From Caldimonas caldifontis (GTDB taxonomy: Bacteria > Pseudomonadota > Gammaproteobacteria > Burkholderiales > Burkholderiaceae_C): a stretch of 64,000 bases of DNA. The notes beneath the pieces are model-generated. The model saw nothing but the letters and a program-made list of their open reading frames with translations, was not told where the DNA came from and did no database searches. The DNA lies in the NCBI RefSeq assembly GCF_002930615.1, contig NZ_PSNX01000014.1, forward strand, positions 1 through 64,000, in the 5' to 3' direction. A program made the translations under genes and the position numbers. Below are positions 1 to 7,350 of this stretch, one piece after another; the first letter of the stretch is position 1, and every line of letters starts with the position of its first letter.

Positions 1-28
1 CAGCGAATTGCTCGGGCGTGATTTCCAT
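1..28 (-). CDS. Transposase N-terminus (partial, runs off window)
   Basis: ATG at 28 on the minus strand reads MEITPEQFA before the window ends. The start is preceded by a G-rich stretch (TTGGGGGC) that could act as a ribosome binding site. The nine residues match my memory of IS5-family transposases (DDE type, which cut and join the element's ends). This is thin evidence alone. The IS-like DNA end about 50 bases upstream and the interrupted neighbour support it. Confidence 0.4.
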
Positions 29-83
29 GCCCCCAAGTGTCCAATGCCCCGACCATCATCGCAATTAGTGTGAACACGCCCTA
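1..83 (-). mobile_element. End of an IS5-like insertion sequence (partial)
   Basis: The first 80 bases are unrelated to the HD-GYP gene that follows and resemble an IS5-family end. Read on the minus strand from 80 the end begins GGGCGTGTTCACAC, and a small start MEITPEQFA lies inside at 28-1, which I recall as the N-terminus of IS5-type transposases. The HD-GYP reading frame starts exactly at CTAG (81-84), a target sequence often duplicated by this group. Only one end is in the window, so the element's length and its other repeat are unseen. The family call rests on recall. Confidence 0.6.
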
Positions 84-1298
84 GACGCGGTGATCCGCCT
101 CATGGCCGATGCCATCGACGCCAAGAGCCCCTACACCGGCGGCCACTGCGAGCGCGTGCCGCAGCTGGCCACCCTGCTGGCCGATCGCATGATGGCCGAC
201 ACGAGCGGGCCCTATGCCAGCTTCTCGATGACCGCGGACGAACGCTACGAGTTTCACCTCGGAGCCTGGCTGCACGACTGCGGCAAGGTCACCAGCCCCG
301 AGCACATCGTTGACAAGGCCACCAAGCTCGAGACGATCTACAACCGCCTGCATGAGATCCGCATGCGCTTCGAAGTGCTGTGGCGCGACGCCGAGATCGA
401 GCACCTCCAGCGTCTGGCCCGCGGCGAGGCGGCTGAGCCCTCGAAGCGCCTGCGCGACGAACGCCAGCGCGGCCTGCAGGACGATTTCGCCTTCATCGCC
501 CAGTGCAACATCGGGGGCGAATTCATGGCCGATGACGCCATCGAGCGACTGCATGGCATTGGCCGCCAGACCTGGTTGCGGCACTTCGACAACCGCATCG
601 GCGTGTCGGCCGAGGAACTCGAACGCCTGCGCCACACCGCTCCCGAGGCGCCCCCGCTGCCCGTGGCCGAGCCGCTGCTGGCGGACCGGGCCGAGCACCT
701 CGTGCCCTGGACCGGCCCACGACCACCGGTCGAAAAGCACGATCCGGCCAACCGCTACGGCTTCGACATGGTCCTGCCCGCGCACAAGCAGCACCTCGGC
801 GAATTGCACAACCTCAGCATCCGCCGCGGCACCCTCACCGACGAGGACCGCTTCCGCATCAACGACCACATCGTGCAGACCTACATCATGCTCAAGGGCC
901 TGCCCTGGCCGCGACACCTGGCGCGTGTGCCGGAGATCGCCGCCACTCACCACGAAAAGCTGAACGGTCAGGGCTACCCGCGCCGCCTGGCGGCCCCCCA
1001 GCTCACCGTGGTCGACCGCATCATGGCGCTGGCCGACATCTTCGAAGCCCTCACCGCCGGCGACCGCCCCTACAAGGCCGCCAAGACCCTGTCGGAATCC
1101 TTGCGCATCATGGCCTTCATGTGCAAGGACCAGCACCTCGACACCGACCTCTTCCGCTACTTCCTGCGCAGCGGCGTCTGGCGCGACTTTGCACAGCGCC
1201 ACATGCAGCCCGCACAGATCGACGCGGTGGACATCGCGGCGATCGAGCGTCTCCTCCCTGAAGGATCCATCGCCCGGGCTTCTGTCACCGGAGCCTGA
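81..1298 (+). pseudogene. HD-GYP cyclic-di-GMP phosphodiesterase, 5' end cut off by the IS
   Basis: HD-GYP proteins hydrolyse cyclic di-GMP. Counting from a GTG at 90, the domain is complete: metal-binding HD at residues 62-63 in HDCGKV, and the GYP motif HHEKLNGQGYP at 287-297. The coding frame begins abruptly at CTA GAC (81) and reads LDAVIRLMADAID, the usual entry helix of this domain in long sensor proteins, so the N-terminal sensor region is missing. Upstream the frame hits a TAG (66-68) inside the insertion sequence. No ribosome binding site precedes the GTG at 90. The catalytic half could be expressed only if a start or promoter is supplied by the IS. An insert of about 130 residues separates the HD and GYP parts. 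Confidence 0.8.
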
Positions 1299-1330
1299 GT
1301 CTGCAGGTTAGGGGGTTTTCGTTCATTGCA

Positions 1331-1711
1331 TCATCCTGTCGGGATGGCGAAAGACCGCAGCCAGGGATCGAGGTGGGCGATATCAAAGGTGCCCGACTCG
1401 AACATCTGCATCATCTCCGCATGGATCTGCATCGGCACACGCCGCAAGCGCCAGCCATTGATGCGCAGGAACACATCGGCAGCCGCAAAGGCTATGCGCT
1501 TGTTGCCATCCACAAACGGATGGTTGATCGCAAGGCTTTCCATCAGGGCCGCCGCCTCGGCCACGATGTCATCGTAGTAGCCGGTCTGTGGTCGGAACAG
1601 TGCGGCCTCCAGTGCCCCGGGATCGCGTACGCCGGGCGCGCCGCCAAACCTTTGCATCAGCACCGTGTGCATGCCGAGCACATCGGCCACGGTCAGGTGA
1701 TCGTGAGCCAC
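1331..1711 (-). CDS. doc: Doc-family death-on-curing toxin
   Basis: A 126-residue Fic/Doc protein. The hallmark HPFVDGNKR (residues 64-72) matches the Fic motif HPFx(D/E)GN(G/K)R; the lysine in the seventh motif position is typical of Doc, which phosphorylates elongation factor Tu and stops translation. The start is GTG (1711), 3 nt after the stop of the antitoxin gene 1715-1945, so the two are probably one transcript. Length agrees with phage P1 Doc (126 aa). It lies just outside the left ssrA-like repeat, beside the IS-cut HD-GYP gene. Confidence 0.88.
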   Translation of the reverse strand: MAHDHLTVADVLGMHTVLMQRFGGAPGVRDPGALEAALFRPQTGYYDDIVAEAAALMESLAINHPFVDGNKRIAFAAADVFLRINGWRLRRVPMQIHAEMMQMFESGTFDIAHLDPWLRSFAIPTG

Positions 1712-1714
1712 GGG

Positions 1715-1945
1715 TTACTTGGCCAACTCTCGGTAGAGGCTGTCGAACTCATCCAGGCTGGATGCGAACGAGGCCATCACGTGCCGGCGGGGACGCTCCT
1801 TTTGCTGCCGGTCGATGTAGTCGCGCAGGGCGTCATCGAGCACCGCCTGGAACTGGCGGCCTTGGCTTTCTGCGATCTGGCGCAGCGCTGCCAATACATC
1901 AGGCGCGGCCTGGGAAGAAAACTTTTCACGGACAACAGTCGTCAT
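1715..1945 (-). CDS. Antitoxin paired with Doc
   Basis: A 76-residue protein directly upstream of the Doc toxin, in the position and size of an antitoxin. The first half (TTVVREKFSSQAAPDVLAAL) fits a ribbon-helix-helix or Phd-like DNA-binding start. The end (SLDEFDSLYRELAK) is an acidic helix of the kind that covers a Doc active site. I chose ATG 1945 because GGAGGT lies 4 nt ahead of it; the in-frame ATG at 1957 has no such site. Its exact family is uncertain, and the call depends mostly on context. Confidence 0.7.
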   Translation of the reverse strand: MTTVVREKFSSQAAPDVLAALRQIAESQGRQFQAVLDDALRDYIDRQQKERPRRHVMASFASSLDEFDSLYRELAK

Positions 1946-2127
1946 GGCCACCTCCATCAGGATGCATCATGACATTTCATGATAGAGCAAGATGGAGATG
2001 TTTGCCACCGCCTGAACTGCGTTCGACGCCTGATCGCTGGCCATGTCTGGCGATGAACCAGCGCACACAAGTTGTTGATTTTTCTGAATTTTTGTCAGAT
2101 GACCACCCGCAGCGCAGGTGGCTGCAC

Positions 2128-2230
2128 CCCCGCGTGGCGCGGGGATCGCACGCAAGAAAAAGGGCCCGGAGACTATCCAGGCCCTTGATGTTGGTGGCGG
2201 AACACGGAACCGAACCCGCGTCCGTTTGCC
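2128..2230. repeat. Left ssrA-like direct repeat (attachment-site remnant)
   Basis: This 103-bp stretch aligns without gaps to 17704-17806 (about 79 identical positions by hand count). It holds a copy of the tmRNA terminator hairpin (AGGGCCCGGAGACT...) and then a decayed tmRNA 3' end: TGGTGGCGG, GAACCCGCGTCCG and TTTGCC correspond to CCA end, T-arm and the stretch before it. The shared block is what integration into the ssrA 3' end would leave. The rest of the gene-free stretch 1946-2286 shows no other feature I recognise. Confidence 0.72.
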
Positions 2231-2286
2231 GAGCCAGATCGTAACGCCTCGGCCTTGAGGACGTGATTTCGATCGGTTGGGTGTGA

Positions 2287-2790
2287 TCAGCTGCCCGATG
2301 AATGCGACGCTACCGTCTCGCCGGACAGCGCAGCAGTCGTGAGTTCCGCCAGCCCTTCACGCAGCGCCTGGCCTGCGCCGGGTGGGAGCTGGGCCTCCAA
2401 CAGGGCGTGACTCTGGCGCCAGATCCCGACAGCTTCTCGCATCAACGCCACGCCCGAAGACGAGATGCGCAGCCGCTTCGAGCGGCCATCTATCGGGTCG
2501 CGTTCCATTGTGATGAGCCCACGTCGCTCCAGCACCTTCGCGGCCGCGCTCAGCGTCGAGGGCTCCATCGCCAGGAACTCGGCCAGTTGCCCCATCGGCG
2601 GCGGATCGGGCTGGTTCAGTGCCATCAGCAGCGAGAACTGACCGTTGGTCAGCCCCGTCGGCTTGAGCGCCTGGTCGAAGTGCCGCGCCAGCCGGCGCGC
2701 CGCGCGTTGCGCGGCCAGGCACAGGCAGGTGTCGCGCACGTGAAGCACCGTCTCGCGCGGCAGCAGCTTGACAGTTCCCTTTTTTGCCAC
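2287..2790 (-). CDS. MarR-family transcriptional regulator
   Basis: About 167 residues with the winged-helix fold of MarR. LTNGQFSLLMALN leads into the DNA-binding region, MGQLAEFLAMEPSTLSAAAKVLERRGLI is the helix-turn-helix, and MERDPIDGRSKRLRIS is the wing with its usual D-x-R-S-K-R motif. It is divergent from the VOC gene at 2847 and probably controls it. I prefer GTG 2790; the open frame runs back to 2856, but that would overlap the start of the divergent gene. The ligand is unknown. The N-terminal VRDTCLCLAAQRAARRLA is a common beginning among proteobacterial MarR proteins beside glyoxalase-like genes. Confidence 0.85.
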   Translation of the reverse strand: MAKKGTVKLLPRETVLHVRDTCLCLAAQRAARRLARHFDQALKPTGLTNGQFSLLMALNQPDPPPMGQLAEFLAMEPSTLSAAAKVLERRGLITMERDPIDGRSKRLRISSSGVALMREAVGIWRQSHALLEAQLPPGAGQALREGLAELTTAALSGETVASHSSGS

Positions 2791-2795
2791 AATAG

Positions 2796-2807
2796 TTTGA
2801 TATCGAA
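2796..2807. promoter_or_regulatory. Possible MarR operator between divergent genes
   Basis: TTTGATATCGAA is a palindrome with one mismatch (core GATATC) in the AT-rich gap between the MarR and VOC genes. MarR proteins usually bind such near-palindromes in their own divergent promoter. No binding data; judged by position and symmetry only. Confidence 0.35.
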
Positions 2808-2846
2808 GTTTAGTGATGACTTTACTCTGTCCGAAAGGTGCCATCA

Positions 2847-3275
2847 ATGACCTCACCCAACCCGATGCAGGGCGTGCTGCCTTACCTCTTCATGGCCGGC
2901 CGCACGGCCGAGGCCATGGACTTCTACGCACGCGCGTTCGGTGCCGAAGACATCGGCCGCATGCCCTTCGACGACGGAACCGTACGCCTGATGCACGGAC
3001 AGGTGCTGATCAACGGCGGTGCACTGATGATGACCGACAACGGCATGAACCCAGGCGGCGCGGACAACGCGCACATCGAGACCAACTTCGGGCATCTGCA
3101 GCTGGTGGTCGATGATGGTCGCAGGTGGTGGGAACGTGCCACGGCTGCCGGCTGCACCGTGCTTGCGCCCTACGAGCGCCAACCGTGGGGCGATGACTGG
3201 GGGCTGCTGCAGGATCCCTTCGGAATCAGGTGGGGAATCATGCAGGACGGCTCGGTTGAACCGCGGACGACCTGA
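2847..3275 (+). CDS. VOC-family protein (PhnB-like)
   Basis: A 142-residue vicinal-oxygen-chelate protein of the PhnB-like group. PYLFMAGRTAEAMDFYARAFGAED is the first beta-alpha unit, and LLQDPFGIRWGIM near the end matches the DPFGxxWGI ending of this family. Members are glyoxalase relatives, often of unknown substrate. ATG 2847 is preceded 8 nt upstream by GAAAGG, better than the in-frame GTG at 2838. It is the first gene of a run (VOC, VOC, YCII, methyltransferase, SRPBCC) that looks like one transcription unit under the divergent MarR gene. Substrate not inferable. Confidence 0.85.
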   Translation: MTSPNPMQGVLPYLFMAGRTAEAMDFYARAFGAEDIGRMPFDDGTVRLMHGQVLINGGALMMTDNGMNPGGADNAHIETNFGHLQLVVDDGRRWWERATAAGCTVLAPYERQPWGDDWGLLQDPFGIRWGIMQDGSVEPRTT

Positions 3276-3353
3276 GGAGTCCGCGTAAACCCATTGCGTC
3301 CCGTGTCAGAAGGGGCACGGCGGATCGATCACTCACTGAAGAGGAGAGAACCT

Positions 3354-3830
3354 GTGATCCCCAAGAACACCATCTGCGTCTGGTACGACACTGAAGCTGA
3401 AGCCGCAGCGCGTTTCTATGCCTCGGTCTTCCCCGACAGCGAAGTGCAGCAGGTGATCCGTTCACCGATGGACAACCCCAGCAACAAGGCGGGCGAGGTG
3501 CTGGTGGTGCGCTTCACGGTCTGCGGCATCCCCTGCATCGGGCTCAATGGCGGGCCGATCTTTCCGCACACCGAGGCGTTCTCGTTCCAGATCGCCACCG
3601 ATACGCAAGAGGAAACCGATCGCTACTGGAACGCCATCGTTGGCAACGGTGGGCAGGAAAGCGAATGCGGCTGGTGCAAGGACCGATGGGGCGTGAACTG
3701 GCAGATCACCCCGCGCACCCTGACCGAGGCACTGGCCGCCGGTGGCGCGGAGGCCGAGCGCGCCTTCGCGGCAATGATGACCATGCGCAAGATCGATTTG
3801 GCGGCGATCGATGCCGCGAGGCGGGGGTGA
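3354..3830 (+). CDS. VOC-family protein (PhnB / DUF3106-3-demethylubiquinone-type)
   Basis: A 158-residue second VOC protein. NTICVWYDTEAEAAARFYASVFPDSEV and CGIPCIGLNGGPIFPHTEAFSFQI match the group often mislabelled 3-demethylubiquinone-9 3-methyltransferase, and CGWCKDRWGVNWQITPR is its typical end motif. GTG 3354 follows GAGGAGAGAACCT, a good ribosome binding site. The 3' neighbour starts 3 nt after its stop, so the two are probably translated from one message. Function in the cell is unknown; a methyltransferase role is not supported because no AdoMet-binding motif is visible. Confidence 0.83.
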   Translation: MIPKNTICVWYDTEAEAAARFYASVFPDSEVQQVIRSPMDNPSNKAGEVLVVRFTVCGIPCIGLNGGPIFPHTEAFSFQIATDTQEETDRYWNAIVGNGGQESECGWCKDRWGVNWQITPRTLTEALAAGGAEAERAFAAMMTMRKIDLAAIDAARRG

Positions 3831-3833
3831 TCA

Positions 3834-4175
3834 ATGACCAAGTTTCTGATCGCGTTTCCGGCGGCGGCTATGGTGGTGCCTGCGGAAGAAATGGCCGCAG
3901 TCGATTGCGATGCGCATGCCGTGATCGCCCAGACCAAGGCCGAAGGCGTTTATGTGTTCGCAGCCCGGATCGATGGCGGCTTGCCGCCGGTGCGGGTTTC
4001 AGCCGACGGCACGGTCACGCAGGGCGGCTACCCAGCGGCGCGCCCGCTCGACGGTGGATTCGCGGTGCTCGAGCGTCCATCGCATGAAGCCGCCCTGTCC
4101 TGGGCGGCGCGTTTTGCTCGGGCATGCCGCTGCGACCAGGAAGTGCGGGCCTTCGGGTTCGATCCGCAGTCCTGA
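3834..4175 (+). CDS. YCII-domain (DGPF-type) small protein
   Basis: A 113-residue protein starting MTKFLIAFPAAAM. The middle GYPAARPLDGGFAVLERPSHEAALSWAARFA has the pattern of YCII/DGPF proteins, where a DGPF-like turn precedes a helix, here PLDGGFAVLE. YCII proteins are small ferredoxin-like folds of largely unknown function, often next to sigma factors, VOC proteins or SRPBCC proteins, as here. ATG follows the stop of the previous gene after 3 nt. The C-terminus EVRAFGFDPQS is usual for the group. Confidence 0.75.
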   Translation: MTKFLIAFPAAAMVVPAEEMAAVDCDAHAVIAQTKAEGVYVFAARIDGGLPPVRVSADGTVTQGGYPAARPLDGGFAVLERPSHEAALSWAARFARACRCDQEVRAFGFDPQS

Positions 4176-4210
4176 TCTAGGTGAGTTGCGAGCTGACTTC
4201 CGGGCGATGT

Positions 4211-4663
4211 GTGAGCAAAACGATGGCGGCCCTGTCTTCACGTCTGAAGTCGATCCTCGATGCGCTGCCCCTTCGCCCCGGCTTGCGCGTGCTCGAGGTT
4301 GGCTGCGGCCCTGGCGCGCTCGCCCGTGCGATCGCGGCGCGGGTTGCGCCGGTCGGACACGTGCTCGGCCTCGACCGTTCGGAACGTGCCATCGCTCAGG
4401 CCATTGCCGGCTCTGCCGCGGAACTTGCTGCCGGTATGGTGTCATTTCGGCGAGGGGCGATCGAGGAGTTCGCGCTGGCTGCTGGCGAAGCGCCGTTCGA
4501 CCTGATCATTGCCGTCCGAGTCGGCGCGCTGGACGGCCGCCACCCCGATGCGCAAGCCCAGGCTTGGCCACGCATTCGTGCCGCTCTCGCCCCGGGCGGC
4601 TGCATTTTCGTGGATGGGGTCGAACTCACGCACGCTGCCATCCCCGACGCCGCATCTCGATAG
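4211..4663 (+). CDS. Class I SAM-dependent methyltransferase
   Basis: A short (about 150-residue) Rossmann methyltransferase. LRVLEVGCGPGALARAIA is motif I that binds AdoMet, HVLGLDRSERAI the acidic loop after beta-2, PFDLIIAVRVGAL motif IV, and LAPGGCIFVDG the strand before the substrate region. The fold is near the minimal size for such enzymes, so substrate-recognition elements are few. The start is uncertain: GTG 4211 or ATG 4223 are more likely than the farthest GTG at 4181. The substrate cannot be guessed. It sits in the MarR/VOC cluster. Confidence 0.78.
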   Translation: MSKTMAALSSRLKSILDALPLRPGLRVLEVGCGPGALARAIAARVAPVGHVLGLDRSERAIAQAIAGSAAELAAGMVSFRRGAIEEFALAAGEAPFDLIIAVRVGALDGRHPDAQAQAWPRIRAALAPGGCIFVDGVELTHAAIPDAASR

Positions 4664-4740
4664 TCGGAGTGCCGGCGAAGCGCCTGGCAAATGAACGGGA
4701 AGATCCAGACGCATAACCATCGATCACTTTGGAGTCACAC

Positions 4741-5199
4741 ATGGCCCTCTCGACCCCTCCGATCGCACGCGCGACCATGCTCATTCGCCGGCCGGTGGCC
4801 GAAGTCTTCAATGCCTTCGTCGATCCGGCCGTCACCACCAGGTTCTGGTTCTCGCGCGCCAGCGGCCGCCTCGAGCCCGGTACTACCGTGACCTGGTACT
4901 GGGATCACTACGGCGTCTCGGGCGAGGTGACCGTCACGGCGCTGGAGCCCAACCGCCGCCTTGCCATCGCATGGCCGACGCCGGTGGAGTGGACCTTCAC
5001 GCCCCGAGAGGATGGCACCTTCGTGTCCATCGTCGCCTCGGGCTTCACCGGCACGGACGATGAACAGGTGGCACAGGCGCTGGATTCAACCGAGGGGTTC
5101 AACCTCGTCATCTCCGCCTGCAAGGCCTGGCTGGAGCATGGCATCGAGCTGCGGCTGGTCACTGACAAACACCCAGACGAAATGCCTGGCGGCGAATGA
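4741..5199 (+). CDS. SRPBCC (AHSA1-type) domain protein
   Basis: A 152-residue START/AHSA1-like protein with the usual order: ARATMLIRRPVAEVFNAFVDPAVTTRFWF (first strand and helix), then several strands, and ALDSTEGFNLVISACKAWLEHGIELRLV as the long C-terminal helix. Such proteins bind hydrophobic ligands, and many lie beside small regulators and VOC proteins. ATG 4741 is preceded by GGAG six bases upstream. The coding frame stays open past its stop into remains of another gene (see 5245-5358), so the downstream junction is a rearrangement. Confidence 0.85.
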   Translation: MALSTPPIARATMLIRRPVAEVFNAFVDPAVTTRFWFSRASGRLEPGTTVTWYWDHYGVSGEVTVTALEPNRRLAIAWPTPVEWTFTPREDGTFVSIVASGFTGTDDEQVAQALDSTEGFNLVISACKAWLEHGIELRLVTDKHPDEMPGGE

Positions 5200-5244
5200 T
5201 CAATACGGCTCGGTGACGGCGCGCACAACCCTTGCGCTCACCCC

Positions 5245-5358
5245 CGGCGCACGTTACGCAATGACCTCGAGGGGCGACTGCGCGCCAACGACATCGAACG
5301 CCTGGTGCTTGAGCTGCGTCCCGAGCCGGCCGAACAACAAGCGGAGGCCATCGCATGA
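5245..5358 (+). pseudogene. 3' remnant of a truncated gene (cassette-type)
   Basis: In the frame ending at TGA 5356-5358 the sequence reads RTLRNDLEGRLRANDIERL, VLELRPEPAEQQAEAIA and stop. This looks like the C-terminus of a larger protein, but no start or upstream part is present; the frame runs directly out of the SRPBCC gene's stop at 5199. Its TGA overlaps the ATG of the next gene (ATGA), the usual coupling inside an operon, so the pair came as a unit and lost its 5' part. I do not recognise the parent family with confidence. Confidence 0.5.
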
Positions 5359-5786
5359 GCGACATTCACATCCAGAAAATCGGTGAACCGGACATCCTTC
5401 AGACGAGCGATGGCAGACTGACACTGTCCGTGCCGATCCAGATCAAGCGTCGCAGTGGCCGCGAGCTGGTCCCCTTGCCAAATGGCGAAACCGCCCCGGT
5501 CAGGCCGTGGGACGTTGCACCGACCTCCATTCAATTGGCGCTTGCCAGGGGGCACCGCTGGCTGGCGATGCTGGAATCGGGGGAAGCGAAGTCTTTGAAG
5601 GAGATCGCCGCACGGGAAGGCATCGACAACAGCTATGTCAGCCGGATGGTGAATCTGACCACGCTAGCCCCCGATATCGTGGCGGCCATCCTGGACGGCG
5701 CACTGCCGAACCACATCGCGTTGTTCGATCTGGCGGTTGATCCGCCGGCACTGTGGGATGAGCAGCGAGCACGGGTCGGGCTTTGA
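5355..5786 (+). CDS. Helix-turn-helix protein of a recombinase-type cassette
   Basis: A 143-residue protein. The C-terminal half has a clear helix-turn-helix of the ParB/KorB kind: SLKEIAAREGIDNSYVSRMV, followed by LTTLAPDIVAAILDGALP. The N-terminal half (IPIQIKRRSGRELVPLPNG-like) is small and basic. I recall near-identical proteins beside serine recombinase and DUF2924 genes in mobile cassettes, which would explain the broken gene that precedes and overlaps it by 4 nt. That link is from memory. The start is ATG 5355. With its partners gone it may have no function now. Confidence 0.68.
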   Translation: MSDIHIQKIGEPDILQTSDGRLTLSVPIQIKRRSGRELVPLPNGETAPVRPWDVAPTSIQLALARGHRWLAMLESGEAKSLKEIAAREGIDNSYVSRMVNLTTLAPDIVAAILDGALPNHIALFDLAVDPPALWDEQRARVGL

Positions 5787-5792
5787 CCCGTT

Positions 5793-6707
5793 TCACCCCA
5801 CCACTGATGACCAGGGTCCACCAGCGGGCCAGTGTTGCGGGTAGTCGGCTTCAGCGTTCGCTGCCGCGATGACTGGAAGCAGGAAATCTCGAAGCGATGC
5901 CACGACGTCCTCCAGACGCAGCGCTTCGAGTCTGTTTTTTCCCAGAAACGCCTGCCACTGCGTCTGCTTTTGCGCGTCCTGAGCAAAAGCGTCGGTAAGC
6001 CCCAAGGGTGCATCCGAGGCCAACTTCGTTTTCCGGCGATCGAAGGTTGCCTGGATGGCGCGGCGTAGAGTGTCGCCGTCAAATTCGGTGTGCCGCGACA
6101 AGATCCAAAGGTCGAAGTAATCCTTCATCCGGCTGTTGGCTATACCCAACGAGGCCAACGCCTCCAGCTTTTCTGCCACCACGGTGTAGCGCGGATAGAC
6201 GCGCAGTCTCGGCGCCGCGAACTCCGACAGCATCACGGGGTACTGGACATCTTCCGGCCCTGGTGTGACGGCATCGCCGAAACCGATGTCGACCTGAATC
6301 GGGCAGCGTGCTCCATCGATCAGTCCGAGCAAGGTGACGCGCACGCCGGCGTAGTTGGCCTCCTTGCGGATCTCCGCCGCTTGAACGGTGTCCGGTCGAA
6401 ACGTAACACCGTCGTCAGTCTCCATCGCGCAGATGTCCTTGAAGACGGCCTCCAGGTGCGGCAACTCGGCCGAACCAAAACCCAGAAAATCCGCATCCCG
6501 CGTCGGCCGGTGCGGGATGTCGAACCACAAGTCGAACAGCAGCGCGCCTTCCAGCAGGAACTGGTCAGCATGGGGCGAGATGCTGAGTCGGTACAGCAGC
6601 CGCTCAAGGGCGTAGCGGGTCAAGACCAGATTGAAGTCTTGTCGGGTCTCGCGGGCACGGGTGAGCAGACGAGCCCGCACCGAAGCGGCCGTGTTGCGCT
6701 GGTTCAT
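5793..6707 (-). CDS. abiEii: AbiEii/AbiGii-family nucleotidyltransferase toxin
   Basis: A 304-residue member of the AbiEii toxin family (DUF1814). AbiEii is a nucleotidyltransferase that blocks growth when phage infection upsets its antitoxin. FLLEGALLFDLWF followed by PTRDADFLGFG carries the nucleotidyltransferase-type G-x-L and D-x-D pair; YTVVAEKLEAL and SRMKDYFDLWIL are the later conserved blocks (K-D-x-x-D). ATG 6707 overlaps the AbiEi stop (ATGA), the standard order antitoxin then toxin. A longer frame reaching 6752 lies inside abiEi and is not needed. Confidence 0.9.
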   Translation of the reverse strand: MNQRNTAASVRARLLTRARETRQDFNLVLTRYALERLLYRLSISPHADQFLLEGALLFDLWFDIPHRPTRDADFLGFGSAELPHLEAVFKDICAMETDDGVTFRPDTVQAAEIRKEANYAGVRVTLLGLIDGARCPIQVDIGFGDAVTPGPEDVQYPVMLSEFAAPRLRVYPRYTVVAEKLEALASLGIANSRMKDYFDLWILSRHTEFDGDTLRRAIQATFDRRKTKLASDAPLGLTDAFAQDAQKQTQWQAFLGKNRLEALRLEDVVASLRDFLLPVIAAANAEADYPQHWPAGGPWSSVVG

Positions 6708-7303
6708 GACAGGCTTTCCATGTAGGGGCGCATCACATTGGCCACTCGGCACAGCGCGGCATAGCGCCAGAGTTCGTCCATGCTCACGCGCTTGGCTCGC
6801 CAGGCTTCCTGCAGGGCTTCCATCGCGACATCGAGGCCGATCTTGTTGCGGAACTTGAAGCAGTCGGCCACGGTGCGGGCGACGTTGGTCACGCGCACGG
6901 TCACGCCATCGATCTGGTGCTCTTCAATCCCATCGGTCAGCGCAGCACCGGAGAAGCGCACGATGCGCAGCGGCGGATAGTCCATCTTCGGCGCACGCGC
7001 CTTGTTGGGAATGGCGAGCCAGACCTCGAATGGCGACTGCGTGGTGAGGTCGTGCACCCGCAGTGCTGACAGCAGGCAGACGATGGCTTGCGGATGTTTG
7101 CGGGCCACCTCGGCCAGCGTGCCATGCTCGGATACGCTGCGATCGGGACAGGCATACAGACCGCGACCCACTCGAACAAGCAGGCCCCGCCGAACCAGCC
7201 GAGTGAGGGCGACACTGGGCAGTCCCAGCGCATCAAGATCGCGCGGGCGTATCAGGCCGTGCTGGGCGGCGAGATCCAGAATGGTCTGATGCGTAGTTTC
7301 CAT
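6704..7303 (-). CDS. abiEi: AbiEi-type antitoxin / repressor
   Basis: About 199 residues. The N-terminus (TILDLAAQHGLIRPRDLDALGL, then LTRLVRRGLLVRVGRGLYACP) is the winged-helix AbiEi_4 domain that binds the operon's own promoter. The C-terminal part (VRVTNVARTVADCFKFRNKIGLDVAMEAL) is the AbiEi C-terminal domain that goes with the toxin. Overlap of 4 nt with abiEii means coupled translation. The start is uncertain among 7339, 7321 and 7303; I take ATG 7303, which begins METTHQTILDLA as in relatives. An inverted repeat upstream (7325-7350) is a likely self-repression site. Confidence 0.88.
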   Translation of the reverse strand: METTHQTILDLAAQHGLIRPRDLDALGLPSVALTRLVRRGLLVRVGRGLYACPDRSVSEHGTLAEVARKHPQAIVCLLSALRVHDLTTQSPFEVWLAIPNKARAPKMDYPPLRIVRFSGAALTDGIEEHQIDGVTVRVTNVARTVADCFKFRNKIGLDVAMEALQEAWRAKRVSMDELWRYAALCRVANVMRPYMESLS

Positions 7304-7324
7304 GCCGCCATGGTGTTGCATTAC

Positions 7325-7350
7325 GTCGGTAGTTGTCAATTTTTACCGAC
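7325..7350. promoter_or_regulatory. Inverted repeat at the abiE promoter
   Basis: GTCGGTA (7325-7331) and TACCGAC (7344-7350) are perfect 7-bp arms 12 bp apart, just upstream of abiEi. On the minus strand a TTGACA hexamer lies between them, so a bound protein would block a -35 box. AbiEi proteins are known to repress their operon by binding inverted repeats. Confidence 0.6.

Noticed and set aside
2192-2230. A complete tRNA or second tmRNA gene at the left repeat
   Set aside because: Only the 3' end and T-arm are present; no acceptor 5' half or tag frame.
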